Shown in pieces: positions 52,426-59,648 of a DNA stretch of 64,000 nucleotides. Position numbers and translations under genes: made by a program. Source of the stretch: Aldehydirespirator sp965220645. Its GTDB lineage: Bacteria > Actinomycetota > Acidimicrobiia > Acidimicrobiales > Aldehydirespiratoraceae. The notes beneath the pieces were generated by a model, which ran no database searches, was not told the DNA's origin, and saw only the letters and a program-made list of their open reading frames with translations. How positions within the stretch are numbered: position 1 is the first letter of the stretch; each line of letters opens with the position of its first letter. The DNA is taken from NCBI GenBank assembly GCA_965220645.1, contig OZ244836.1, forward strand, positions 1,178,001 through 1,242,000, read 5' to 3'.

Positions 52426-53703
52426 CTACGTACGTCGGCGTATGCGCCAACGGCGCCTGATGTGATCCTCTGTTTGTGGTGCGGGGGCCGGGTCGTGCGA
52501 CGACGCGCTTTCGTCGATGGCGCGACTGGAGGACGTGTAATCGTCGATGGCGTGATTGATTGTGTCCACGATGCGTGGTCGCCAGTAGTCGCTGTCCTGG
52601 GCGCCTCTGGCCATGCCGTTGAGGATCGCCGATGCAGCCAGCCGCCGATGGGGGTCGTACCAACCGAAGGGGCTGCCCATGAGTCCGGTGTGGCCGACGG
52701 CTTCAGGCCCGACTGTTGCGCCGTATCCATGGTCTGACAAGCCGATCATGAATCCCGCCGCGAAGGCGCAGTCCTTTTGCAGGGTCTCATCGAAGGCGCG
52801 TGTTCTGCGGTGACTGGTGAGCGCGTCGTGGAGGTATTCGCTGCTGGGGAGCCCGGTGGGGGACTCGCCGCGCAGAGCCTGGCCAACGAGCCGGTAGAAG
52901 CCGCACAAGCCACGGGCGTTGGCGAACGCTCCCAAGACCCGGCGATTGCGTTTAGACATGATTGGAAGAGCGTCGCAATACAGCGGCCGCGCCTGCGTCG
53001 GCAGACCCAGCAGATAGAACCCGATGTGCTCCAGCGGCTCAGTTAGGGCTTCGTCGCTGATCCCGTAGACAATGTCGTCATCGAGGCCGTTGTCGTCAAG
53101 CAACTGCTGTTCAGCGCTCGGTTCAGCCGCGCTTGACAGCGAGTCAACGAGATCCGCCACGATGACCGCCGATGAGAACTCGGAGAACGCCTCGAACGGC
53201 ACGTCTGTGTGCTGGGCGCGAGCCGCGGTGACGGCTTCTGTCCACTTCATCAGGTTCGCCTCAACCATGTTCGGGTGTCGGAGTCCGCAGGAATGGTTCA
53301 ACAACCGGCCTAACGTGATGGATTGCGGTCCGCTGAGCTGCTCCCCGGCGGCGCTCAGCGGCAAGTCAAGCGACAGGTCTGCGTCCTCTAGCAGCCTCAA
53401 CAGCACGATTGCTGAGAACGGCTTGGATGCGCACCACACATTGAACAGGTGCCGATCACGCAACGGGCGCTCGCCGACCTGCAGGCCCACGGTCGCGCAA
53501 ACCGGGGCGCACCCGTCCACCGACACCGCCAGCTGTGCGCCCAGCGCGTCAAGACCCTCCGCACACAGCGACTCCAGCCACTTAGCACCAGCTCCACAAG
53601 CCGCCGCGGCTGCGTCGGCTCCCGGCTCTAGACTGGCGGCCACCGCATCGCGTTGGGGGGCGTCAGACACGCTGCCGGGCGCGTTACCGCACGATCCGGT
53701 CAT
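52426..53703 (-). CDS. Beta-lactamase-fold (EstB/PBP-like) hydrolase with Cys in the nucleophile position
   Basis: A 425-residue protein of the class C beta-lactamase superfamily. FNVWCASKPFSAIVLLRLLED near residue 95 aligns with the usual S-x-x-K region (as in GSVTKTFTA), but the position of Ser is Cys: C-A-S-K. Later family marks are LLNHSCGL near 144, FYRLVGQALRG near 288 and HTGLMGSPFGWYDPHRRLAASAILNG near 355, the counterpart of the final HxG motif. No signal peptide is seen. The ATG at 53703 overlaps the stop of the upstream gene by four bases, so the two form an operon. Substrate unknown. Confidence 0.7.
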   Translation of the reverse strand: MTGSCGNAPGSVSDAPQRDAVAASLEPGADAAAAACGAGAKWLESLCAEGLDALGAQLAVSVDGCAPVCATVGLQVGERPLRDRHLFNVWCASKPFSAIVLLRLLEDADLSLDLPLSAAGEQLSGPQSITLGRLLNHSCGLRHPNMVEANLMKWTEAVTAARAQHTDVPFEAFSEFSSAVIVADLVDSLSSAAEPSAEQQLLDDNGLDDDIVYGISDEALTEPLEHIGFYLLGLPTQARPLYCDALPIMSKRNRRVLGAFANARGLCGFYRLVGQALRGESPTGLPSSEYLHDALTSHRRTRAFDETLQKDCAFAAGFMIGLSDHGYGATVGPEAVGHTGLMGSPFGWYDPHRRLAASAILNGMARGAQDSDYWRPRIVDTINHAIDDYTSSSRAIDESASSHDPAPAPQTEDHIRRRWRIRRRT

Positions 53704-54389
53704 GCTGGTGGACCGCCGTCCTCCGAGAGTCTGCGATGGTTGTCCACAAGGCCCATCAGAATCCCCACAGCGGTCACCCAACTCGCAGGAATCGTGAACC
53801 CTCCGGCCATTGACAGCACACCCGCCACGCACGCCAGGAGAAACACATTTCCCTCGTCGAACCTCAACGAGTCCAGCTCCGGCAGCCATGCGCCCGCACA
53901 CCACATGAAGATGTCGTCAGCATTGCCCGAGACCACAAGTTCCGGCTCTTCCGGTATCGCTGGATCCGCCTCGTCGACATCGACTGGACGACCGTTCACC
54001 AACCGCAAGTCAACCTCGAACCCCGCACCGGGATCCAGTGCCAGACCCCTGCACACGAAGCGGACGAAGAATGTCGCGCCCGGCAACTCCTGGCTCGGCG
54101 CGAACTCGTTCAGCATCAACCGCCCACGCGACACCCGCTCGGACGTACCCGGCCAACGCACAACCGAATCCGCCAGCACCGCACCCGATCCAGGATCCCA
54201 GTACAGCGACTCCTTCTCCTCGCTCCCGAAGAACGTCTCGACCAAGATCGTCTCACCGTCCACAGCACAGTCAACATCGACACTCTCAACCCCGCCACCG
54301 TCCAAGAGTCGCCCATCACTCCACGCACGTCGGCGAGACACGGCACAACGACCCGCCCCAATATGGACAATCTCAAACAATTCAGTCAT
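53700..54389 (-). CDS. Hypothetical protein with C-terminal membrane segment
   Basis: A 229-residue protein without a family I recognise. It is acidic, with a beta-rich first half (VDCAVDGETILVETFFGSEEKESLYWD; LMLNEFAPSQELPGATFFVRF) and a hydrophobic C-terminal stretch (FLLACVAGVLSMAGGFTIPASWVTAVGILMG). The ATG at 54389 (MTELFEIVHIG) is chosen; an ATG 12 codons upstream is possible. It is translationally coupled to the beta-lactamase-fold gene and lies inside the repeat-bounded accessory segment. Confidence 0.6.
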   Translation of the reverse strand: MTELFEIVHIGAGRCAVSRRRAWSDGRLLDGGGVESVDVDCAVDGETILVETFFGSEEKESLYWDPGSGAVLADSVVRWPGTSERVSRGRLMLNEFAPSQELPGATFFVRFVCRGLALDPGAGFEVDLRLVNGRPVDVDEADPAIPEEPELVVSGNADDIFMWCAGAWLPELDSLRFDEGNVFLLACVAGVLSMAGGFTIPASWVTAVGILMGLVDNHRRLSEDGGPPA

Positions 54390-54411
54390 CCGGCGGCCTG
54401 AAGCGCGCCAG

Positions 54412-54609
54412 ATGGCCGTGGCCATGCGTCACCATGGCGCGGCGCTGGCGCAGATTGCCGCTGCGCTCACCGAAGCGGGTGTTCCTACGGCGCAGAGGGC
54501 ACGCTGGTGGCCCAGCACGGTGCGCGGTCTGCTGGAGAGCCAGCGCCTCGACATTGAGGCCGCGGCGGCGCGACGCCTGGCCGGAGAACGTGTGTTGGAC
54601 AGCGAATGA
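54412..54609 (+). pseudogene. Fragment resembling a serine recombinase helix-turn-helix region
   Basis: A 65-codon frame, MRHHGAALAQIAAALTEAG then VPTAQRARWWPSTVRGLLES, matches in shape the recombinase-domain pattern of large serine recombinases (IAAELNARGIPT-x(5)-W-x-STVRRIL). The catalytic domain and the rest are missing, so it is probably a remnant of a mobile element. It overlaps the 5' end of the neighbouring minus-strand gene region only marginally. Confidence 0.45.
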
Positions 54610-54616
54610 AACGCGG

Positions 54617-54913
54617 CTAACCACAGCGGTGCCGGGTTCCGGCTTCGGCGACTATCACGTCGAGGCGAGCTCCGAGCAGCAGCCCGGCGGACTCGTGATG
54701 GGCTGCGATCGCGGCCGCGGAGCCGGGATCCTCGCTAAGGGCCGCGTCGTCGTGTACGTGCTGCTCGATGAGCGGGGCCCAGCGCTGCTCAGCGAATGCT
54801 TGATCTTCGGCGGCCTGCCTGCACGCCGCCGACTGCGGCGACGGCGATGAGCACGACACCGCCAGCGCCGCTGCCACTAACGCGGCAGCGGCGCCAAGTG
54901 TGCGGATGCTCAT
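54617..54913 (-). CDS. Small lipoprotein, cassette copy B
   Basis: A 98-residue lipoprotein: signal peptide AAAALVAAALAVSC with the lipobox Cys near residue 21, then a short acidic and helical part (ACRQAAEDQAFAEQRWAPLIEQHVHDDAAL) and a hydrophobic AAIAAHHESAGLLLGA stretch. It starts inside the stop of the small membrane protein gene (ATGA). No family recognised. It is the third gene of the cassette; copy A carries a re-ended version. Confidence 0.65.
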   Translation of the reverse strand: MSIRTLGAAAALVAAALAVSCSSPSPQSAACRQAAEDQAFAEQRWAPLIEQHVHDDAALSEDPGSAAAIAAHHESAGLLLGARLDVIVAEAGTRHRCG

Positions 54914-55221
54914 TCAGCAGGCTGCGGCTTGTCCGGCCCTGGCAGCGGAAAGCGGTCGCGTCCCCAGCGCTGCCATGTCCACCACCCGATTGCGCCTGGC
55001 AGCGCTATGGCGAACGTCCAGGCAGCATGTTCGACGAACGAGAGTTCCTGGAGCAGGATCCCCATCACGATGATGAAGTTCAGAACGCATGAGTAGACAA
55101 ACAGGGCCAGCTTCTCGCGGCTGCTTCGAAAGCCTCTTGGCTTGTGCTGAGGCATTGCGTCACAGCCTACTTGGAAGAACTACTGCTGGCAGCAGCACCA
55201 GCAAAGGCCGTCGAGCACGCG
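54734..55221. repeat. 488-bp direct repeat, copy B
   Basis: The same length as copy A (51897-52384) with 15 mismatches and no gaps by eye; the starts are 2,837 bp apart. This copy sits in an intact three-gene context, so it is likely the parent. Confidence 0.9.
54910..55155 (-). CDS. Small two-helix membrane protein, cassette copy B
   Basis: An 81-residue protein with a basic start (MPQHKPRGFRSSREK), two hydrophobic helices (about 16-35 and 44-60) and a short Pro-rich tail (RFPLPGPDKPQPAE). It lies 11 bases after the secreted Gly-rich protein gene and overlaps the lipoprotein gene by four bases. By size, topology and order it could be an immunity or export helper for the upstream product, but this is inference only. 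Confidence 0.65.
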   Translation of the reverse strand: MPQHKPRGFRSSREKLALFVYSCVLNFIIVMGILLQELSFVEHAAWTFAIALPGAIGWWTWQRWGRDRFPLPGPDKPQPAE

Positions 55222-55601
55222 GCGCCAGCAACAAAGCCTCCGACGCCCCCAGTGGCGCCGCCGACCGCTACGGCGAATGTTCCGCACCCGACCGCCACTG
55301 CCACGCCGATGGCCACGTCCTGCCCGGGGTGGCTGTGGGCTTCGTTGATGCACGTTGTCTGGGTCCGGGTTTCGTATCCCGTTGGTACGTGCGAATAGGG
55401 GTTGCCGTAGACGGGCACGCTCACTGTTTCTTCGAAGCATCTTCGCTGAGTGTGAGCCGATGCCTCACTGACGCCGCCTACTAGCGGCAACGGCACCGGT
55501 TCCACAACCAAGGTAGTGGCCACCATCATGGCGGCGAGCAACGCTGCGATTAAGGACTTCTTGGGCATGGCCAACGCGGGCCAGGCGATAATGTCGATCA
55601 T
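55167..55601 (-). CDS. Secreted Gly/Ala-rich protein, cassette copy B
   Basis: A 144-residue exported protein. A signal peptide (KKSLIAALLAAMMVATTLVV, about 14-33) probably ends at ASA near residue 49. The mature part begins HTQRRCFEET, has two Cys about 31 residues apart and a Tyr/Pro-rich turn, and ends with a long Gly/Ala/Val stretch with glycine-zipper spacing (VAIGVAVAVGCGTF, GGATGGVGGFVAGAAC), then SSSSSK. Such C-termini insert in membranes, as in bacteriocins and glycine-zipper proteins. The ATG at 55601 has AAGGAAGGA upstream. It is the first gene of the cassette. Confidence 0.6.
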   Translation of the reverse strand: MIDIIAWPALAMPKKSLIAALLAAMMVATTLVVEPVPLPLVGGVSEASAHTQRRCFEETVSVPVYGNPYSHVPTGYETRTQTTCINEAHSHPGQDVAIGVAVAVGCGTFAVAVGGATGGVGGFVAGAACSTAFAGAAASSSSSK

Positions 55602-55619
55602 TCTTGATTCCTTCCTTTC

Positions 55620-55644
55620 CTGTACGGGGCGGCTGCCCGTACAG
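55620..55644 (-). promoter_or_regulatory. Leader hairpin before the Gly-rich protein gene
   Basis: CTGTACGGG and CCCGTACAG form a perfect 9-bp stem with a 7-base loop. In the minus-strand transcript it lies directly before the GGAAAGGAAGG ribosome binding site of the gene starting at 55601, so it could regulate translation or protect the 5' end. Shorter GC hairpins follow up to about 55675. Confidence 0.45.
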
Positions 55645-55834
55645 GCGGGCCCTTCGGGCGGCGGGATCCGCCCTCTCGGCGCGTTCATGAACTCCGCCGG
55701 TTGCGACGAGACCGGTTCAGCCCCTAGCCTTTGAGGCATCGCCGCGTGCCTTCGGCGTGACGGCAGGATCCGGCTCGCAATGCGACGCTTCGCCGAGCCG
55801 GGACACTTGAGTCCGACAACCGGGGAATTCATCC
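55645..55834. other. Divergent region between the cassette and rho
   Basis: No gene is seen here. The region holds the leftward cassette promoter and the rightward rho promoter; I find no convincing minus-35/minus-10 pair. Several short GC-rich inverted repeats are present, such as GGCGG-ATC-CGCC. Confidence 0.4.
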
Positions 55835-57385
55835 GTGGAAGCGACCGAGATGCGACGGTCCACGTTGCAACGCAAAGACCGTGGCGAACTCAATCAAATC
55901 GCCACCGCGCTGGGGGCCAAGCCCTCCAGCCGGGCCCGCAAGGACGAGATCATCCAACTGATCATCGATCTGACCGCCGACGGTGCCAGGATCTCGCAGC
56001 CGGCGAGCGAGAATCCACCGACTGAAGCCGCAGGCGGCTCCGACGAGGCCGATCAGGGACCGCGGTCCACCCGCAGTGCCCCTGCGGCCGCGCGCGACAC
56101 CGATCAGAACGGCGAGAACGGCGAAGGGGCGGGCGAAGCGCCGGCGGCCGGCAACCGCGACGAGAACCGCACCCCGGACCGCGTCGAGGACGAGGTAGAT
56201 CCGGGCAATCGTCGCCGGCGCCGCCGCAACCGCGACCGAGACCGGGACCGCGACGATGGCTGGGACGGCGATCCCGTTGCAGTCTCGGGCCGCCTCGACC
56301 TGCGCGACGAGGGTTACGGCTTCCTGCGGGTCGACGGCTGCCTGCCCAACCGCAACGACGCCTACGTGCCGGTCAAGACCATCCGGCAGTACGGCCTGCG
56401 CCGCGGCGACCACCTGGCGGGCACATCCCGGCCCGCCAATCGGGCCGAGAAGAATCCCGCCCTGCTGACGCTGGAGTCGATCAACGGTGGTCCCGCGGAG
56501 TTGTCCGATCGTCCGGTCTTCGAGAGCCTCACCCCGATCCACGCGGTGCGTCGCCTCACGTTGGAGCAGCCCGAGGATCCCGATGCGATCGCGGCCCGGC
56601 TCATCGACCTGGTCGCACCCATCGGCGTCGGCCAGCGAGTCCTGGTGCAGGGGCCCCGGCGGACGGGAGCCTCCGAATTGCTCATCTCGGTGATCTCCGC
56701 GATCGAGAACAACGAGCCCGACATATTCGTGATGGGACTCTTCCTCGACCAGCGGCCCGAGGACATAACCGAGGTGCGACGCTGCGTCCGTAACGGCGAC
56801 GTGGCCGCCACCTCGTTCGACCAGACCCCCGAGGAGCACGTACAGACGGCCGAGATGACCGTTGAGCGGGTAAAGCGCCTCGTCGAGTCCGGGCAGAACG
56901 TTGCGCTGGTTCTGGACAGCCTCACCTCGCTGGCCCAGGCCTACAACGCTGCGCTCTCGAACGCGGGGCGGGCCTATAGCGGCAATGTCGAGAGTGGGGC
57001 GGTGCACCTGCCCAAGAAGCTCTTCGGAGCGGGTCGCAACGTCTCCGAAGGCGGCTCGCTCACCATGATCGCCTCGGTCGTCTCCGACGGTTCGAGTTCG
57101 CTGCCCGGCCTTCTGTGCGACGAGTTCGTGGGCACGGCCAACACCGAGATCCGCCTGGACCGGTGGGCGGCGGAGCTTGGCCTGTTCCCGTCCATCGATG
57201 TGACCACCTCGGTGTCGCGCGACGAGAATCGCTTCCTCGACGCAGACGAGGTGCAGGGCCTCCAGCAACTGCGAGGCAGTTTCGCCGACAGCGCTGGTGA
57301 CGGTCCGGCGGCCGCGGTCAAGGCTCTTGAAGCGGCTCTGTCACGGCTCCGCAGCACCCCCTCCAATGCAGAGTTGCTGCGCTGA
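55835..57385 (+). CDS. rho: Rho factor homologue with degenerate ATPase site
   Basis: A 516-residue Rho-type protein. A Rho_N domain (about 8-48) and a charged Arg/Asp linker precede the RNA-binding cold-shock-like domain (about 150-225), with GYGFLRVDGCLPNRNDAYV and IRQYGLRRGDHLAG well kept. The C-terminal RecA-like fold is clear (FDQTPEEHVQTAEM, LDSLTSLAQAYN, FGAGRNVSEGGSLTMIAS), but key residues are changed: the P-loop is GPRRTGAS (273-280) instead of APPKAGKT, DERPEE is DQRPED (catalytic Glu to Gln, about 306), and the Arg-finger region NRSGTR reads TTSVSR. ATP hydrolysis is doubtful. It stands where Actinobacteria have their normal rho, before rpmE and the atp operon. Confidence 0.88.
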   Translation: MEATEMRRSTLQRKDRGELNQIATALGAKPSSRARKDEIIQLIIDLTADGARISQPASENPPTEAAGGSDEADQGPRSTRSAPAAARDTDQNGENGEGAGEAPAAGNRDENRTPDRVEDEVDPGNRRRRRRNRDRDRDRDDGWDGDPVAVSGRLDLRDEGYGFLRVDGCLPNRNDAYVPVKTIRQYGLRRGDHLAGTSRPANRAEKNPALLTLESINGGPAELSDRPVFESLTPIHAVRRLTLEQPEDPDAIAARLIDLVAPIGVGQRVLVQGPRRTGASELLISVISAIENNEPDIFVMGLFLDQRPEDITEVRRCVRNGDVAATSFDQTPEEHVQTAEMTVERVKRLVESGQNVALVLDSLTSLAQAYNAALSNAGRAYSGNVESGAVHLPKKLFGAGRNVSEGGSLTMIASVVSDGSSSLPGLLCDEFVGTANTEIRLDRWAAELGLFPSIDVTTSVSRDENRFLDADEVQGLQQLRGSFADSAGDGPAAAVKALEAALSRLRSTPSNAELLR

Positions 57386-57424
57386 TCGCGGTTCTGGGCC
57401 GGTGGCATTGCCGCGCTGATCGCG

Positions 57425-57462
57425 CCGTCGGGAAATATCAGGCAAAAGTTCGTTCCCGACGG
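57425..57462 (+). promoter_or_regulatory. Inverted repeat before the L31 gene
   Basis: CCGTCGGGAA (57425-57434) and TTCCCGACGG (57453-57462) are perfect 10-bp inverted repeats around an 18-base AT-richer loop. They lie between rho and the L31 gene, 40 bases before the latter's start. It may act as a weak terminator after rho or as a regulator site. Confidence 0.5.
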
Positions 57463-57502
57463 GGTTGTGACCGGCCCGCCCGACTTACAGACTGGTCCCC
57501 CG

Positions 57503-57760
57503 ATGAAGACTGACATACACCCCGAGTACCGGCTGGTTGTCTTCTCCGATCAGTCCGCCGGAACTTCGTTCCTCACCCGCTCCACCATCGCCACCGACGA
57601 CACCATCGAATGGTCCGACGGCAACACGTACCCGCTGGCGAAGGTGGAGATCTCCAGCGCTAGCCACCCGTTCTTCACCGGGACGATGCAGATCGTCGAC
57701 ACCGCGGGTCGGGTCGAGCGGTTCGAGCGCCGTTACGGCCGCCGCAAGAGCCGCGAGTAG
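57503..57760 (+). CDS. rpmE2: 50S ribosomal protein L31, type B
   Basis: An 85-residue L31 protein: MKTDIHPEYRLVVFSDQSAG, SFLTRSTI, IEWSDGNTYPLAKVEISSASHPFFTG and RVERFERRYGRR. It has no cysteine at all, so it is the zinc-independent type B, although the place after rho usually holds the zinc-binding L31. In other Actinobacteria type B L31 is made under zinc limitation by Zur control; I see no convincing Zur box here. The ATG at 57503 starts the domain exactly. Confidence 0.93.
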   Translation: MKTDIHPEYRLVVFSDQSAGTSFLTRSTIATDDTIEWSDGNTYPLAKVEISSASHPFFTGTMQIVDTAGRVERFERRYGRRKSRE

Positions 57761-57800
57761 ACGCGCCCAGACACGGCAGGCTCAGCGGGCGTCGTCGGCG

Positions 57801-58082
57801 ATGGACTACACCGAGAAGCGGCAGATCCGCGCCGGCGCGGGCGATGCGCTGGCCAAGGCATTCGAGATGATCGCCACTCCTGCCATCTTCGGCGTTGGCG
57901 GCTGGCTCGTCGATGGCCGCCTCGGCACGTTCCCACTGGTGACCCTGGTGCTGGTCGTGGTCGTCTTCGGCTACCAGGTGTGGAGCTTCGCCCGTGCCTA
58001 CGGCAACTCGATGGACGAGGCACTCGACAGCCGCCGGGCCACCTATGGCGGGCCCGGTCCCGCGGCCGGCGGCCAGTCATGA
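57801..58082 (+). CDS. AtpZ/AtpI-like small membrane protein
   Basis: A 93-residue protein with two membrane helices (about 27-43 and 48-66; ATPAIFGVGGWLVDGRLGTFPLVTLVLVVVVFGY). The pattern F-x-G-x-x-x-D-x-x-x-G-T-x-P fits AtpZ-type proteins, which with AtpI may bring magnesium or help assemble the c ring. It is the first gene of the ATP synthase operon and overlaps the next by four bases. Confidence 0.8.
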   Translation: MDYTEKRQIRAGAGDALAKAFEMIATPAIFGVGGWLVDGRLGTFPLVTLVLVVVVFGYQVWSFARAYGNSMDEALDSRRATYGGPGPAAGGQS

Positions 58083-58564
58083 GCCCCGCCGGAGACGCGG
58101 CCTCGGTCGTTGAGGCGGGCGGGACCGCCTCGTTGGACGCACTAGCCGCGCCCGAGCGGGACATAGCTCGCGACATGATCCGGCGCTCCGTGTTGTTCGC
58201 AGTACCCCTCCTGGCGGGCGGTGCTCTTGGGTGGGGTTGGACCGGAGCGCTATCGGTCGGCTTGGCCCTGGCGCTGGTGCTGGTCAACTTCGGGCTGGGT
58301 GCCGCCGCCATCGGTTGGGGCGCCCGCATCGGTCCCCCGGCGTTGATGGCCGCGGCGCTGGGTGGTTACGTCGTCCGCCTCGGTATCGTCACCGCCGCTG
58401 TGCTGCCCGTCCGCCACCATGACTGGTTCGAGCTGTTGCCCTTCGCGGTGAGCCTCCTGGTCACGCACTTGGGCCTGCTGATCGTCGAGGCCCGCCACGT
58501 CTCGGCCTCGCTGGCCTTCCCCGGGCTCAAGCCGACGCGGCCCCGGTCGGAGAGCTCGGCATGA
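58079..58564 (+). CDS. atpI: ATP synthase subunit I (AtpI-like)
   Basis: A 161-residue protein with four hydrophobic segments after a 38-residue N-terminal cytoplasmic stretch (ERDIARDMIRRSVLFAVPLLAGG). Position and topology match the AtpI family that assists c-ring assembly. It overlaps the previous gene (ATGA) and atpB (ATGA). The sequence is weakly conserved across the family, so the call relies on context. Confidence 0.75.
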   Translation: MSPAGDAASVVEAGGTASLDALAAPERDIARDMIRRSVLFAVPLLAGGALGWGWTGALSVGLALALVLVNFGLGAAAIGWGARIGPPALMAAALGGYVVRLGIVTAAVLPVRHHDWFELLPFAVSLLVTHLGLLIVEARHVSASLAFPGLKPTRPRSESSA

Positions 58565-59328
58565 GCCTCTTCGCCCTGGAGTTCCCGCCGGTCAGCCACC
58601 TGTTCGACTGGCCCACCATCTGGCTCGACGGCACGCCGCTGGCCATCAACAAGACCGTCCTCATCTACCTGACCGCGACCGCAGCCACCATCGTGCTGTT
58701 CGGACTGGCCGGCCGTCCCCGGGAGTCGCTGGTCCCGGTCGGCGTGCAGCATGTGGCCGAGTCGGGGGTCAACTTCATCGAGAACTCGGTGGTGATGCAG
58801 ACCATCGGCCCCGACGGCAGGAAGTTCATGCCCTTCCTGACCTCGATGTTCTTCTTCATCCTGTTCTCGAACATCACCGAGGTCATCCCGTTCGTACAGT
58901 TCCCGGCCAACAGCCGGATGGCCATGCCCATCACGCTCGCGCTGCTGGTGTGGGTGATCTACAACGCGGTCGGCGTCAAGAGCCAGGGCGCGTTCGGCTA
59001 CCTGAAGAACTCGCTCTTCCCGCCGGGGGTTCCCAAGATCCTCTACATCATCGTCACGCCCATCGAGCTGGTCTCCACGTTCGTGGTGCGGCCGTTCTCG
59101 CTGGCCATCCGGCTCTGGGCCAACATGGTGGCCGGGCACCTGCTTCTGGTCACCTTCGCCATCTTGACGGCCACCCTGTGGGACTTCTTCTACGTGCCCG
59201 CGGCGCTGCCCTTCGTGATGCTGATCCTGATGACCGCTTTCGAGATCCTGGTCTCGTTCCTGCAGGCGTTCATCTTCACCATCCTCACCGCGGTGTACAT
59301 CGGCGGCTCGATGCATCCCGAGCACTAG
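58561..59328 (+). CDS. atpB: ATP synthase subunit a
   Basis: A 255-residue F0 subunit a with about six membrane segments. The proton-channel helix is VVRPFSLAIRLWANMVAGHLLL at about residues 178-199, which holds the essential Arg (AIRLWAN) facing the c ring. Further marks are SNITEVIPF near 101 and the C-terminal LQAFIFTILTAVYIGGSMHPEH. It begins inside the atpI stop. Part of the membrane proton turbine. Confidence 0.95.
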   Translation: MSLFALEFPPVSHLFDWPTIWLDGTPLAINKTVLIYLTATAATIVLFGLAGRPRESLVPVGVQHVAESGVNFIENSVVMQTIGPDGRKFMPFLTSMFFFILFSNITEVIPFVQFPANSRMAMPITLALLVWVIYNAVGVKSQGAFGYLKNSLFPPGVPKILYIIVTPIELVSTFVVRPFSLAIRLWANMVAGHLLLVTFAILTATLWDFFYVPAALPFVMLILMTAFEILVSFLQAFIFTILTAVYIGGSMHPEH

Positions 59329-59378
59329 GCCCCGGCCCCTTCGATCAATCACTCATCACAACCACAGGAGAAAGCAAA

Positions 59379-59636
59379 GTGCTAAGTCTTCTCGCACAGA
59401 CCGCTCCCGGCGAGTTCCTCGACGGGCTCAAGGCCATCGGTGCCGGCCTCGGCTACGGCCTCGCCGCGGTCGGCCCCGGCGTGGGTATCGGCATTGTGGT
59501 CGGCAACGCCATCACGTCCATGGCCCGCCAGCCCGAGTCCGCCGGCATGGTCCGGACCACGATGTTCCTCGGTATCGCCTTCACCGAGGCGCTCGCCCTC
59601 ATCGGGTTCGTGGTCTTCATCCTGCTGCTCCCATAA
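59379..59636 (+). CDS. atpE: ATP synthase subunit c
   Basis: An 85-residue hairpin of two helices: IGAGLGYGLAAVGPGVGIGIVVG, the polar loop ARQPESAG, and FLGIAFTEALALIGFVVFILLL with the proton-carrying Glu in AFTEALA. There is no extra Gln or Ser-Thr set pointing to sodium. The GTG at 59379 is chosen because AGGAG lies eight bases upstream. Many copies form the c ring, so a strong ribosome binding site is expected here. Confidence 0.95.
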   Translation: MLSLLAQTAPGEFLDGLKAIGAGLGYGLAAVGPGVGIGIVVGNAITSMARQPESAGMVRTTMFLGIAFTEALALIGFVVFILLLP

Positions 59637-59648
59637 GGGAACGCGATC

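Noticed and set aside
57386..57502. A possible Zur box before the type-B L31 gene.
   Set aside because: The AT-richer centre (GGAAATATCAGGCAAAAGTT) does not show the TGAAAATCATTTTCA-like palindrome expected of actinobacterial Zur sites; only the outer inverted repeat is clear.
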